A DNA stretch of 64,000 bases from Janthinobacterium sp. TND4EL3 (GCF_900156175.1 NZ_FTMV01000003.1:248001-312000), one strand, 5' to 3'. Shown: positions 44,477-53,622, counted from the first letter of the stretch. Program-made: numbers and translations. Notes: generated by a model not told the origin, from the letters alone.

Positions 44477-45496
44477 TCAGGCGGCGTAGCGGCTGGCCAT
44501 GCTGGCGATGGTGGTCTTCATCTGTTCGCGCAAGGCGGCCGGCGCCAGTACTTCCACGCCATCGCCCAGGCCCAGCAGCCACCATTGCAGTTCGCGCGTG
44601 CTGGGCACGGTGGCGCTCAGGTGCAATGAGCCGTCGGCGCACTCCCGCAATTGCTGGTCGGCGCTCAGCGGCGTTTCATACAGGTGCTCGCCGCTGCGGC
44701 GCGCAAACACGGCTTCCAGCCGTAGCGGTTCGCCCTCGCGGATGCCCATGGCGCCAGAGGCAATATACGCGTCGACGTCGAAGCCTTCTTTTTTGCGTGC
44801 AGGCAAGTAGAGGATTTCCGCCTGCTGCACGCGGTGCAGCACCAGCGTGCGCACGTCGCTGTATTCGGCAAACAGGCACACCAGGTAGATCAGCTGGCCG
44901 CGCTGGACGATGGCCAGCGGGTGGACGGCGTCGTAGCTGACGGCGGCGTCGGCGTCGCGCTTCTTGTAGCTCAGTTTCAGCTGGCGGTTCTGCATCAGCG
45001 CCTCGTACACATTGCGCTGGCACGCTTCGTCGATGACGGGAGCCAGCAGTCGCTGCATGGGTGCGATGGCGCGTATCTTGTCCAGCCACGCGGGCGCGTG
45101 GGCGCGCTCATTGGTGGCGTTCAGGGTCTGGCGCGCGGCGCTGAAGTAGGGCTGCATGCTGTCGAGGGTCGATGGCGGCAGGGAATGGCGCAATTGCTGC
45201 TCCATCAGCGCCAGGGTCAGCGCGGCGGGCGTCGACAGCCCGGGCATGTCCATGCGCGCCGCGTTTTCCATCCAGCACCAGCCAAATGGTTTGCTGTCGA
45301 CCGGGTTCGTGAGTGGAAATATCTCGGCCAGGTCGAGCAAGTCGCGCTGGATGGTGCGTTTGCCGATGGAAAAGTCGATCGCCTTGAGCTTGTCGTGCAA
45401 TTCGGCAACCGTGATGGTACGCGGCGCTTGCGGTATCAGGCGCAGCATTTGCCATTGGCGCATGATGGTGGAGGGGCGTGGCGGGCGCTCGGACAT
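44477..45496 (-). CDS. WYL-domain transcriptional regulator (YafY-like)
   Basis: Regulator of 339 residues from ATG 45496; an upstream TTG would add five residues. The N-terminal winged helix reads QWQMLRLIPQAPRTITVAELHDKL then IGKRTIQRDLLDLAEIFPL. The WYL ligand domain (about 155-235) has RNVYEALMQNRQLKLSYKKRD, HPLAIVQRGQLIYLVCLFAEYSDVRTLVLHRV, which is the family core. A C-terminal WCX region follows. WYL proteins sense small molecules or nucleic acids; here no defence genes are adjacent. An inverted repeat at 45525-45544, just before the start, is a candidate for autoregulation. Confidence 0.85.
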   Translation of the reverse strand: MSERPPRPSTIMRQWQMLRLIPQAPRTITVAELHDKLKAIDFSIGKRTIQRDLLDLAEIFPLTNPVDSKPFGWCWMENAARMDMPGLSTPAALTLALMEQQLRHSLPPSTLDSMQPYFSAARQTLNATNERAHAPAWLDKIRAIAPMQRLLAPVIDEACQRNVYEALMQNRQLKLSYKKRDADAAVSYDAVHPLAIVQRGQLIYLVCLFAEYSDVRTLVLHRVQQAEILYLPARKKEGFDVDAYIASGAMGIREGEPLRLEAVFARRSGEHLYETPLSADQQLRECADGSLHLSATVPSTRELQWWLLGLGDGVEVLAPAALREQMKTTIASMASRYAA

Positions 45497-45524
45497 GGTG
45501 TTTCCGTTCAATTCGTTGGAAGGA

Positions 45525-45544
45525 TGTGTACTGGGTGGTACACA
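45525..45544. promoter_or_regulatory. Inverted repeat before the WYL gene (candidate operator)
   Basis: TGTGTAC (45525-45531) and GTACACA (45538-45544) are perfect 7-bp arms around a 6-nt spacer. The repeat lies 29-48 bp upstream of the WYL start codon on its strand. It is well placed for autoregulation but could also act on something else. Confidence 0.45.
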
Positions 45545-45577
45545 AGTTGTCTAATGGTAACATTAATCCGATGGCAA

Positions 45578-46678
45578 TTACAGGGTGTCCAGCATGGCCG
45601 CCCTGACGCAATTGCGTCCCGCATGCTTGGCCTGGTACAGCAGTGTGTCGGCGGCGGCGACCAGGGCGGACGCATCCGGCGCCGGCGCGCCCGCCTGGCA
45701 ATCGATGCTGGCGACGCCGAAGCTGGCCGTCGTCGCAGTCTGCCGCGCCAGGCTGGCGCGCAGGCGTTCGGCCAGACGCATCCCTCCCGCCAGGTCCGTT
45801 TCCGGCAGGATCAGCAGGAATTCCTCGCCGCCGTGGCGCACCACGCTGTCGATGCCCTGGCGGGTGGCCCCGCCGAGCAGGGCGGCAACCGTGCGCAGCA
45901 CCGCGTCGCCAGCGGCATGGCCATGCACGTCGTTGATGCGCTTGAAGTGATCGATGTCGCACAGGATGGCGGTCAGGCTCAGGCCATGGCGCTGCGAACG
46001 GGCCAGTTCCGCGTCCAGCAGGCGCTCATCGAGGTAGCGCCGGTTGTAGCAGCCGGTCAGGTGGTCGCGCATGGCTTGTTCCAGCAGGACGCTGCGCTGG
46101 ATGAAGTGGGCGCGGCGCTGGCGCTGCCAGCCATGGCTGGCGCAGACGCCGCCCAGGTTGAGCGCCAGCAAGGTGGCGGCGTCAGCGGCCTGGCTGCCGT
46201 CCTGCAGGCAGAGCCAGGCCAGGCTGGCCGCGCTGCCCTGGCCGGCAGCGCAGAGCAAGCCTTGCGTGATGCCTGCATACGGCAGCAGCAGCAGGGCGCA
46301 GAAGGCCATGCCGTGCCAGCTTGCGTCGGCGTCGCGCAGCGAAAAACCCAACAGGAAGCCGGCCATGCCCAGGACGAGCACGGTGTTGCAGGCAGCTTCG
46401 CGGCAAGGTCCGCTCGCCTGGGCGCGCAACGCTTGCCACAGGGCGCAAGCCACCGCCAGGCACCAGGCCAGCGTCAAGGGCCAGTAGTCGGACGGCAGGA
46501 GCGCTGCGCCAAAGGCCGCGCCGGCGCCGGCGTGCAGAGCCAGCAGCGGCCAGCCAAGTGTCTGGCCCGGGGCCGGTAGGCGCAGATAGGCCGCTTCCTG
46601 TTGCGGATCGCGCAAACGGGCCAGCCAGGGGTGCAGCCCCAGGCTGCGGGAGTCGTTGTTTGCATGGTGCTGCTGCAT
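45578..46678 (-). CDS. Diguanylate cyclase (membrane, GGDEF)
   Basis: Cyclic-di-GMP synthase of 366 residues from ATG 46678, with ACAGG upstream; other in-frame starts lie at 46711 and 46744. The N-terminal 180 residues contain about six hydrophobic segments forming a membrane sensor. The GGDEF domain begins DHLTGCYNRRYLDERL; substrate and metal residues are in AILCDIDHFKRINDVHGHAAGD and the active GGEEF in RHGGEEFLLIL. At the product-inhibition position the sequence reads QGID instead of RxxD, so feedback inhibition by c-di-GMP may be lost. It lies 111 nt behind the lactate regulator gene, on the same strand. Confidence 0.87.
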   Translation of the reverse strand: MQQHHANNDSRSLGLHPWLARLRDPQQEAAYLRLPAPGQTLGWPLLALHAGAGAAFGAALLPSDYWPLTLAWCLAVACALWQALRAQASGPCREAACNTVLVLGMAGFLLGFSLRDADASWHGMAFCALLLLPYAGITQGLLCAAGQGSAASLAWLCLQDGSQAADAATLLALNLGGVCASHGWQRQRRAHFIQRSVLLEQAMRDHLTGCYNRRYLDERLLDAELARSQRHGLSLTAILCDIDHFKRINDVHGHAAGDAVLRTVAALLGGATRQGIDSVVRHGGEEFLLILPETDLAGGMRLAERLRASLARQTATTASFGVASIDCQAGAPAPDASALVAAADTLLYQAKHAGRNCVRAAMLDTL

Positions 46679-46789
46679 GGAAACCTGTCGGGTAGCGAAT
46701 CGAAGCCTCATTCTTGTCCCGCCCTGCGACAAATTGCGACGCATCCCCTGCGTGCCACAGAAAATCCTTAATTGGCCCTACCAGCGGCC

Positions 46790-47500
46790 TTAATCGTCGT
46801 GGTTGACGCGCGCGCGCACGAAGTCGATGTGGCTTTGCATGGCCGTGCGCGCCTCTTCCGGCTGGCTGGCGCAGATGGCCTCGCACAGCGTGCGGTGCTG
46901 CGACAGCAGCTGCAGCGAGGTGGCGTCATCCTGCTGGCGCAAGCCCGTGCCATTGAGCGTGATGTGTTCGCGCAGCATGCCGATGATGCTGGTGTGCAAG
47001 TGCAAGAACATGGTGTTGTGCGACGCCTGCGCGATGACTTCATGCAGCCGCGCGTCGGCTTGCGCCTCGCCGTGCTTGTCGTCGACCGCGCGCGCCTGCT
47101 CCAGCTCGGCCAGCAGGGCCAGGATCTGCGTCCGTTCGTCCGCGCTGGCGCGCTGCGCCGCAAAATAGGCCGTGGCGCCTTCGAGCACGCGGCGAAATTC
47201 CAGGATGTCGTCGCGCAGGGCGGGGTGGTCGGCCACCAGCTGGCTCCACGGCGACGCCATGCCGGTGCGCAATTGATCTGTCACAAATACACCGGCGCCG
47301 CGCCGGCTGCGCACGAGGCCCCGCGCCGCCAGCCGCTGTACCGCTTCGCGCACGGTATTGCGCGAGACTCCATATTGCTGCGCCAGCAGGCGTTCGGCCG
47401 GCAGCTGCGCGCCCGCCGGCAGGCTGCCATCGAGCAGGGCCGTCTCCAACCTGCGCATCACCGTCTCGACCCTGCCCCGCGTCTGCATGCCTGTCGCCAT
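46790..47500 (-). CDS. GntR-family (FadR subfamily) regulator, LldR/LutR-like
   Basis: Repressor of 236 residues from ATG 47500. A TTG at 47527 would extend it by nine residues. The winged-helix domain reads VMRRLETALLDGSLPAGAQLPAERLLAQQYGVSRNTVREAVQRLAARGLV. The C-terminal FCD domain (about 90-225) is all-helical with DDILEFRRVLEGATAYFAA and the metal/ligand histidines in the LHEVIAQASHNTMFLHLH part. It is divergent from lutA-lutC-lutB and the permease, which is the standard position for the lactate-responsive repressor. The ligand is likely L-lactate. Confidence 0.85.
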   Translation of the reverse strand: MATGMQTRGRVETVMRRLETALLDGSLPAGAQLPAERLLAQQYGVSRNTVREAVQRLAARGLVRSRRGAGVFVTDQLRTGMASPWSQLVADHPALRDDILEFRRVLEGATAYFAAQRASADERTQILALLAELEQARAVDDKHGEAQADARLHEVIAQASHNTMFLHLHTSIIGMLREHITLNGTGLRQQDDATSLQLLSQHRTLCEAICASQPEEARTAMQSHIDFVRARVNHDD

Positions 47501-47528
47501 CGCTGTTGTCTCTTCTGTTGTTTTCAAG

Positions 47529-47539
47529 TGGTCCGAGCA
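47529..47539. promoter_or_regulatory. Possible LldR-type operator
   Basis: TGGTCCGAGCA matches the published TNGTNNNACNA pattern of LldR-type regulators except at one position. It lies in the 142-nt gap between the regulator gene and lutA. The match is short and imperfect, so this is a candidate only. Confidence 0.3.
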
Positions 47540-47642
47540 ATTTGAAGTGGCGCGCGGAAGCTGGAATTATGCGTGAACCGGTCATTCTTAACAACACACA
47601 GCGGCGCCGCAGCAACATACAGAGCGCCGGGGAGACACACTC

Positions 47643-48434
47643 ATGCAGCCAGACCCGCGCCAGCCACGTCACTATCCGCCACCACCACGCGAGGTGTACC
47701 TGTTCGCCACCTGCCTGGTCGACCTGTTCGTGCCGCAGGCGGGGCTTGACGCGGTACGCCTGCTGGAACGGGAAGGCTTGCTGGTGCACTATCCGCGCGG
47801 CCAGAGCTGCTGCGGCCAGCCCGCCTACAGCAGCGGCAACCCGGAGCAGGCGCGCGCCGTGGCCCGCGCCCAGCTTGACCTGTTTGCGCAGCCCTGGCCC
47901 GTCATCGTGCCGTCCGGCTCCTGCGCCGGCATGATGCGCCACCACTGGCCGCAGCTGTTCCAGGACGACCCCGTGGCCGGTCCCAGGGCGCTGGAGCTGG
48001 CCGGACGCGTGTATGAACTGAGCGAATTTCTCGTCTGCGTGCTCAAACTCGACCTGGCCAGCCTCGCTGGCGCCGGGCAGGCCGATGAAAACGTGGTGCT
48101 GCATACCTCGTGCGGCGCCCGCCGCGAGATGGGCACGCGCACCCACGGCGTGGCCCTGCTCGACGCCTTGCCCGGCGTGACCCGCATCGAACACCAGCGC
48201 GAATCGGAATGCTGCGGCTTCGGCGGCACGTTCTCACTAAAACATCCGGACATTTCCGGCGCCATGGTCAGCGACAAGATCGCCTCGGCCTGCGCCACGG
48301 GCTGCGACCGGCTCGTTTCGGCCGACTGCGGTTGCCTGCTCAATATCGGCCACGCCGCCCAGCACCAGGGCGCACCGCTGCCCGTCGAGCACATGGCCAG
48401 TTTCCTGTGGCGCCGCACGGGAGGTGCGCCATGA
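47643..48434 (+). CDS. lutA: L-lactate oxidation iron-sulfur protein LutA (LldE)
   Basis: Cytosolic (Fe)-S oxidoreductase of 263 residues, part of the LutABC complex that oxidises L-lactate to pyruvate. Two CCG domains are seen: CCGQPAYSSGN near residue 59 and ESECCGFGGTFSLKHP near residue 195, with additional cysteines in SGSCAGMM and ASGCDRLVSADCGC-like positions. The N-terminus has YLFATCLVDLF, as in LldE. A GGGGAGA Shine-Dalgarno precedes ATG 47643. The stop overlaps lutC by ATGA. Confidence 0.9.
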   Translation: MQPDPRQPRHYPPPPREVYLFATCLVDLFVPQAGLDAVRLLEREGLLVHYPRGQSCCGQPAYSSGNPEQARAVARAQLDLFAQPWPVIVPSGSCAGMMRHHWPQLFQDDPVAGPRALELAGRVYELSEFLVCVLKLDLASLAGAGQADENVVLHTSCGARREMGTRTHGVALLDALPGVTRIEHQRESECCGFGGTFSLKHPDISGAMVSDKIASACATGCDRLVSADCGCLLNIGHAAQHQGAPLPVEHMASFLWRRTGGAP

Positions 48435-49147
48435 GTACGGCATTGACTGCCCGCGAACGCATGCTGGGACGCCTGCGCGCCGCCGCACCCTCCGCGCCCG
48501 AAGCGGTGGAGGTCGTCGATACGGCCATCGACGGGCATTACTCCGCGCGCCGCGCCGCCGCCCCGCTGGCGGCACGGGACAGGATAGCGGCCCTGCAGGC
48601 CGCCTTGCGCGCTTCGCACGCCCAGGTCGACTGCGTGAGCGGCGATGCCTGGCCGGCCCTGCTGGCGCAGCGGCTCGGTGAGCACGGCGTACGCCGCCTG
48701 CTGGTCGATGCCGCCAGCGCCGAAGGGCGGGCCTTGCGCGCCGCCTTGCCGCAGGGCGTGTCAGCGCTGTCTTTTGACCGTCCGCTGGCGCAGTGGAAGG
48801 GCGAATTGTTCGACACGGTCGACGCCGGTTTTACGGTCGCCCGCTCGGGTATTGCTGCCACCGGCACCCTGGTCATCGCGCCCGATGCGGCCACGCCGCG
48901 CACGGTGTCGCTGGCGCCGCCCCTGCATGTTTGCCTCGTATATGCGAGCAGCCTGCACGTGGACTTGCATGCGGCGGCGCGCGCCGAGCGCTGGGCGGAC
49001 GGCATGCCATCGAACCTGGTGCTCGTCTCCGGCCCCTCGAAAACGTCGGACATCCAGCAAACGCTCGCGTATGGCGCGCACGGCCCCCGCTGGCTGTGGG
49101 TGCTGATCGTCGATGACCTGCCAGCCCATGAAGGAGGCCAGCCATGA
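48431..49147 (+). CDS. lutC: Lactate utilization protein LutC (LldG), LUD domain
   Basis: LUD-domain protein of 238 residues. The start ATG 48431 overlaps lutA, and the stop overlaps lutB (ATGA twice), so the three are translationally coupled. The LUD core shows FDTVDAGFTVARSGIAATGTLVI followed by RTVSLAPPLHVCLVYA and LVSGPSKTSDIQQTLAYGAHGP. It is a subunit of the L-lactate dehydrogenase complex. The order lutA-lutC-lutB differs from the lutA-lutB-lutC order of Bacillus. Confidence 0.9.
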   Translation: MSTALTARERMLGRLRAAAPSAPEAVEVVDTAIDGHYSARRAAAPLAARDRIAALQAALRASHAQVDCVSGDAWPALLAQRLGEHGVRRLLVDAASAEGRALRAALPQGVSALSFDRPLAQWKGELFDTVDAGFTVARSGIAATGTLVIAPDAATPRTVSLAPPLHVCLVYASSLHVDLHAAARAERWADGMPSNLVLVSGPSKTSDIQQTLAYGAHGPRWLWVLIVDDLPAHEGGQP

Positions 49148-50589
49148 ACGCCAAGCCCTTGCAATTCGTCAAACCGGCCGATTTCCATGCGCGCGCCCGC
49201 GCCGCGCTGGACGACCCGAAGCTGCGCCAGAGCTTTCGCGGCGCCATGGATTTTTTACAGGACAAGCGCACGGCGCAATTCCCCGACGGCGACGAGCTCG
49301 AACGCCTGCGCGACCTCGGCGAGGCCGTGCGCCGGCACGCGCTGGCGCGTCTGCCCGATTTGCTGGTGCAGCTGGAAGAGCGGCTGACGGCGGCCGGCGT
49401 GCAGGTGCACTGGGCCGAGGATGGCGAGCAGGCCAACGCCATCATCCACGCCATCGCCGAAAAGGCCCGGGCGACGCGCTTCATCAAGGGCAAGTCGATG
49501 GCCAGCGAAGAAATCGAGCTCAATCACTACCTGGAAGCGCGCGGCATGACCTGCCTGGAGTCGGACATGGGCGAGTACATCGTCCAGCTGGCCGGCGAAA
49601 AGCCGTCGCACATCGTCATGCCGGCCATTCACAAGACGAAGGCCGACATCGCCGGCCTGTTCGCCGAGCACATTCCCGACGCGCCCTACACGGAAGACGT
49701 CGACAGCCTGATCCAGACGGGCCGGCGCGCCCTGCGCCAGGCCTTCGTCGAGGCGGACATCGGCCTGTCGGGCGTGAACTTCGCGGCGGCCGACACGGGC
49801 ACGCTGTGGCTGGTGGAAAACGAGGGCAACGGCCGTTTGACGACGTCCGTGCCGGACGTCCACATCGCCATCATGGGCATGGAAAAGGTGGTCGCCAAGC
49901 TCGAACATATCGTGCCGCTGGCCAGCCTGCTGACGCGTTCGGCCACGGGGCAGGCCATCACCACGTATTTCAACCTGATTTCCGGCCCGCGCCGCGCCGG
50001 CGAAAAGGATGGGCCGCGCGAAGTGCACCTGGTCCTGCTCGACAACGGCCGCAGCCAGGCTTATGCCGACGAGCAGCTGCGCGCCACGCTGCAATGCATA
50101 CGCTGCGGCGCCTGCATGAACCACTGTCCCGTCTACACGCGCATCGGCGGTCACGCCTACGGCACCACGTATCCGGGGCCGATCGGCAAGATCATCTCGC
50201 CCCATTTGCTGGGGCTGGACGCGACGGCCGACCTGGCCACCGCGTCGAGCCTGTGCGGCGCCTGCGGCGAAGTGTGCCCCGTGCGCATCCCGATTCCGCA
50301 ACTGCTGGTGCGCCTGCGCACGGAGGCGAACCGCAATCCGAACGAGGAAGTCAGCCATCCGCTGCGCGGCCAGGGGGCCAAGTTCAGCCGCGGCGAAAGC
50401 CTGATCTGGCGCTTCTGGAGCGGCGCCTTCGCGCGCCCCGCCAGCTACCGTTTGTTCCGCTGGGCCGCCACGCGGCTGCGCAGGCTCACGCCGGGCAAGC
50501 AGCTGGGCTGGACGCAGCACCGCAAACCCTTGACACCGGCGCCGCGCAGCCTGGCCGACCTGCTCGCCGCACGGGGGCAGGAAGAATAG
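49144..50589 (+). CDS. lutB: L-lactate oxidation iron-sulfur protein LutB (LldF)
   Basis: Protein of 481 residues. The N-terminal LUD domain (about 60-300) contains FIKGKSMASEEIELNHYLE and VESDMGEYIVQL-like segments, and ends in a region with NLISGPRRAGE. Two 4Fe-4S motifs follow: CIRCGACMNHCPVY near residue 319 and CGACGEVCPVRIPIPQ near 370. This is the electron-carrying subunit of LutABC. It is followed by a 93-nt gap and then the lactate permease gene. Confidence 0.92.
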   Translation: MNAKPLQFVKPADFHARARAALDDPKLRQSFRGAMDFLQDKRTAQFPDGDELERLRDLGEAVRRHALARLPDLLVQLEERLTAAGVQVHWAEDGEQANAIIHAIAEKARATRFIKGKSMASEEIELNHYLEARGMTCLESDMGEYIVQLAGEKPSHIVMPAIHKTKADIAGLFAEHIPDAPYTEDVDSLIQTGRRALRQAFVEADIGLSGVNFAAADTGTLWLVENEGNGRLTTSVPDVHIAIMGMEKVVAKLEHIVPLASLLTRSATGQAITTYFNLISGPRRAGEKDGPREVHLVLLDNGRSQAYADEQLRATLQCIRCGACMNHCPVYTRIGGHAYGTTYPGPIGKIISPHLLGLDATADLATASSLCGACGEVCPVRIPIPQLLVRLRTEANRNPNEEVSHPLRGQGAKFSRGESLIWRFWSGAFARPASYRLFRWAATRLRRLTPGKQLGWTQHRKPLTPAPRSLADLLAARGQEE

Positions 50590-50682
50590 CGACGCCCCGC
50601 CATACCGCAAAAAACACGCTACACACAATTACATCAAAAGCCGTTTTTTCACTCAACCCGCATCCACCGGAGGAGACCCGAC

Positions 50683-52389
50683 ATGCAAACCTGGACCCAA
50701 CTTTATACACCGCTCGGCAGCCTGTGGCTGTCGTCGCTGGCGGCAGCCGTTCCCATCATTTTCTTCTTCATCGCCCTGGCGGCGCTGCGCATCAAGGGCC
50801 ATGTGGCCGCCGCCGTCACGCTGGCGCTGGCGCTGGCCGTGGCGATTTTCGCCTATGGCATGCCCGTGCCGCAGGCACTGGCGGCAGCCGGCTACGGCTT
50901 TGCGTACGGCTTGTGGCCCATCGCCTGGATCATCGTCACGGCCGTCTTCCTTTATAAAATCGTCGTCAAGACGGGACAGATCGACATCATCCGCGCCTCC
51001 GTGCTGTCGGTAACGGACGACCAGCGCCTGCAGGTGCTGTTGATCGGCTTCGCCTTCGGCGCCTTCCTGGAAGGGGCGGCCGGTTTCGGCGCGCCCGTGG
51101 CCATCACCTCGGCGCTGCTGGTGGGCCTGGGCTTCAACCCGCTGTACGCGGCAGGCCTGTGCCTGATCGCCAATACGGCGCCCGTGGCCTTTGGCGCCAT
51201 GGGCATCCCCATCATCGTGGCGGGGCAGGTGACGGGCATCGACCCCTTCCTGATCGGCGCCATGGCGGGCCGCCAGCTGCCGCTGCTGTCGCTGCTGGTG
51301 CCGTTCTGGCTGGTGTTCATGATGGATGGCTTGCGCGGCGTGCGCGAAGTGTGGCCGGCCGCGCTGGTGACGGGCTTGAGCTTTGCCGTGACCCAGTACT
51401 TCACGTCGAACCATATCGGCCCTGAACTGCCGGACATCACCTCGGCCCTCGTCAGCCTGGTGTCGCTGACCCTGTTCCTGAAAGTGTGGCAGCCGAAGAA
51501 TGCGAAAGTGGCGCACGCCGTCGGCGGCGGCACGGCGGCGCTGTCCGGTTTTGGCGGCGCGGGCGGTGCTGCGGACCTGCGCGGCGCCGGCAACCGCGCC
51601 GCTTCGCCCTACACGACGGCGCAGACCATGCGCGCCTGGGCGCCGTTCGGCCTGTTGACGGCCATCGTCACCGTGTGGAGCCTGCCCGGCTTCAAGGCCC
51701 TGTTTGCCGCCGGCGGTGCGTTGTCCAGCCTGGTGATCAAGATCCACGTGCCCTACCTCGACAAACTGGTGATGAAGACCATGCCCATCGTGGCCGAGCC
51801 GAAGGCGTATGAAGCCGTGTTCAAGCTCGATCTGCTGTCGGCCGTGGGCACGGCGATCTTGCTGACGGCCGTGCTGTCGATGCTGATGCTGCGCATGAAG
51901 CCGCGCGATGGCATCAAGGCTTTCGTGGAAACCGTGGTGGAATTGCGCCGTCCCGTGCTGTCGATCGGCCTGGTGCTGGCGTTTGCCTTCGTTGCCAATT
52001 ATTCCGGCATGTCGTCCACCCTGGCCCTGCTGCTGGCCGGCAGCGGCGCCGCCTTCCCCTTCTTCTCGCCCTTCCTGGGCTGGCTGGGCGTCTTCCTGAC
52101 GGGCTCCGACACGTCCTCGAACGCCCTGTTCTGCTCCTTGCAAAACACGACGGCGCACCAGATCGGCGTGTCCGACACCCTGATGGTGGCGGCCAACACG
52201 ACGGGCGGCGTGACGGCGAAGATGATCTCGCCCCAGTCGATCGCCGTCGCCTGCGCGGCAACGGGCCTGGTGGGCAAGGAGTCGGACCTGTTCCGCTTCA
52301 CCTTGAAGCACAGCCTGCTGTTTGCCGTCATCATCGGCATCATCACCATGCTGCAGGCCTACGTATTCACCGGCATGATTCCGCATTGA
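50683..52389 (+). CDS. lldP: L-lactate permease (LctP/LldP family)
   Basis: Inner-membrane proton symporter of 568 residues with about thirteen hydrophobic helices. Family motifs include [40 protein letters not shown] and [16 protein letters not shown]. The ATG has a strong GGAGGAGA Shine-Dalgarno. Placement directly after lutB assigns L-lactate as substrate. Glycolate transport is a known alternative in the family. Confidence 0.9.
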   Translation: MQTWTQLYTPLGSLWLSSLAAAVPIIFFFIALAALRIKGHVAAAVTLALALAVAIFAYGMPVPQALAAAGYGFAYGLWPIAWIIVTAVFLYKIVVKTGQIDIIRASVLSVTDDQRLQVLLIGFAFGAFLEGAAGFGAPVAITSALLVGLGFNPLYAAGLCLIANTAPVAFGAMGIPIIVAGQVTGIDPFLIGAMAGRQLPLLSLLVPFWLVFMMDGLRGVREVWPAALVTGLSFAVTQYFTSNHIGPELPDITSALVSLVSLTLFLKVWQPKNAKVAHAVGGGTAALSGFGGAGGAADLRGAGNRAASPYTTAQTMRAWAPFGLLTAIVTVWSLPGFKALFAAGGALSSLVIKIHVPYLDKLVMKTMPIVAEPKAYEAVFKLDLLSAVGTAILLTAVLSMLMLRMKPRDGIKAFVETVVELRRPVLSIGLVLAFAFVANYSGMSSTLALLLAGSGAAFPFFSPFLGWLGVFLTGSDTSSNALFCSLQNTTAHQIGVSDTLMVAANTTGGVTAKMISPQSIAVACAATGLVGKESDLFRFTLKHSLLFAVIIGIITMLQAYVFTGMIPH

Positions 52390-52447
52390 GTGGTGCGTAG
52401 AAGTACGTAGTAAAACTAGATAAATTTTCACTAAAACGTGCAGAAGG

Positions 52448-52975
52448 TCATGAAAATGACCTGATGCACTGCAGCATATCGAGGATGGCCCGGCGCAATG
52501 CCGGGTCAGCGGCGATGCCGTCCGCGTCGAGTCCCGACCCCAGCAGGGGCAGGCTGATGCAGGCCTCGTCGATCAGGCGCGCCGACATGGTGCATGCCGT
52601 TTCGCGCAGCGCCGCCTGCGCATGCGTGGCGCGCGGTGCAGCGTTCAGCAGCACCAGTGGCTTGTCGATGAACGATTCATTTCCCACCATCCAATCCAGC
52701 GCATTCTTCATGGGACCGCTCACGCCGTGCGCGTACTCGGGACTGGCCAGCATCAGCACGTCGGCCGCCACGATGGCGTCGCGCAGGCCCGTCACGGCGG
52801 GCAGGCTGTCGGCGTCGAGGTCAGGATTGAACAGCGGCAGGTCACCGAGTCCCGGGTAGATGCGGATATCGAATGGCGCTGGTGCAAGCCGGGCGATGGC
52901 GCGCAGCAGGGCGGCATTGAGGGAGGCGGCGCGCAGGCTGCCGGCGATGGCGAGGATGGTAATGGGCGTTTGCAT
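52448..52975 (-). CDS. NAD(P)H-dependent FMN reductase
   Basis: Flavodoxin-like reductase of 175 residues from ATG 52975 (an in-frame ATG at 52993 adds six residues). The N-terminal FMN loop reads AIAGSLRAASLNAALLR, and the mid motif SPEYAHGVSGPMKNALDW is typical of the NADPH-dependent FMN reductase family (PF03358). The product should transfer hydride to FMN or quinones. The stop codon lies within a small hairpin AGGTCA/TGACCT (52445-52450, 52457-52462). It converges with the lactate permease gene. Confidence 0.87.
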   Translation of the reverse strand: MQTPITILAIAGSLRAASLNAALLRAIARLAPAPFDIRIYPGLGDLPLFNPDLDADSLPAVTGLRDAIVAADVLMLASPEYAHGVSGPMKNALDWMVGNESFIDKPLVLLNAAPRATHAQAALRETACTMSARLIDEACISLPLLGSGLDADGIAADPALRRAILDMLQCIRSFS

Positions 52976-53085
52976 CTCGCCTGTATAGCCCATCCTGTGC
53001 TCAAGCGCAAGGCGAGCAGGATGGCGCTATCGATGTTGCAACAGCCGACGATGGGCTGCTATGCGTGGCTGGTATTGCTGCGTTC

Positions 53086-53319
53086 TTAACGGCTCAGACC
53101 GCTCATCCAGCTTGGCTGCGGGTTGGCGCGGGCCAGTTCGCGCATGCGGTATTCCAGGTCGTAGCGGTCGGTCGATTCGGCCAGATAAGCTTCTTCATAG
53201 GCGCGTTCGCGGTGGTCGCTGCTCTGGGCCAGCCAGGCGCCGACGCGCTTGGCGGCGTGCAGCAAGGTGGCGATGACATTGTTGTTTTGCGTCGTGTGAT
53301 AGGTAAATGCGGTAGACAT
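53086..53319 (-). CDS. DUF3563 small protein
   Basis: Small protein of 77 residues from ATG 53319, with a strong AAGGAG Shine-Dalgarno at the right distance. The C-terminal half, EEAYLAESTDRYDLEYRMRELAR, is the DUF3563 signature, widespread in Burkholderiales. It is hydrophilic and probably alpha-helical. No function is known. Reading frames further upstream lack a ribosome-binding site. Confidence 0.8.
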   Translation of the reverse strand: MSTAFTYHTTQNNNVIATLLHAAKRVGAWLAQSSDHRERAYEEAYLAESTDRYDLEYRMRELARANPQPSWMSGLSR

Positions 53320-53622
53320 GGCGAACTCCTTGTGTGGCGTGCCGCGTTGTGCTGCACTGCAACATAAGTATACCAATCTCAAGATATAAGGCTACTTTTG
53401 ATTTCGAATGTCAGCTATTCAATTATCGAATAATTGATGCGAAACCTGCGCAATCCGGGGCCTTTCGGGCATAATGCGGCCGCGGCAAGGTAGTTTTACT
53501 ACGCGCTCGGCCTTGCGAAGATGTTGCTTTCAAACACGAGCGCTGCCGCTGCCTGGCGGTGACCATGCAAGCGATGGGCCAGGGCAGGGCACGACAATCT
53601 TGGATAGAACAATGGAGAAAGT
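53320..53622. other. 303-nt divergent gap between DUF3563 and sugar transporter
   Basis: No gene is supported. The left half is AT-rich and contains the perfect inverted repeat annotated at 53419-53437. Further right, CATAAT at 53470-53475 could be a -10 for the transporter, and GTAGT-TTT-ACTAC (53490-53502) is a short hairpin. I cannot identify a good -35. Confidence 0.5.
53419..53437. promoter_or_regulatory. AT-rich perfect inverted repeat
   Basis: TCAATTAT (53419-53426) and ATAATTGA (53430-53437) are exact 8-bp arms around CGA. It lies 100-118 bp upstream of the DUF3563 start and about 186-204 bp before the sugar transporter. It could be an operator for either gene. Confidence 0.45.

Noticed and set aside
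44477..45496. WYL regulator as marker of a phage-defence island
   Set aside because: No nuclease, ATPase, methyltransferase or other defence gene is adjacent; neighbours are a cyclase and a small unknown gene.
50653..52431. 592-codon minus-strand frame opposite the lactate permease
   Set aside because: Shadow of a membrane-protein gene; His/Arg/Gln-rich without motifs.
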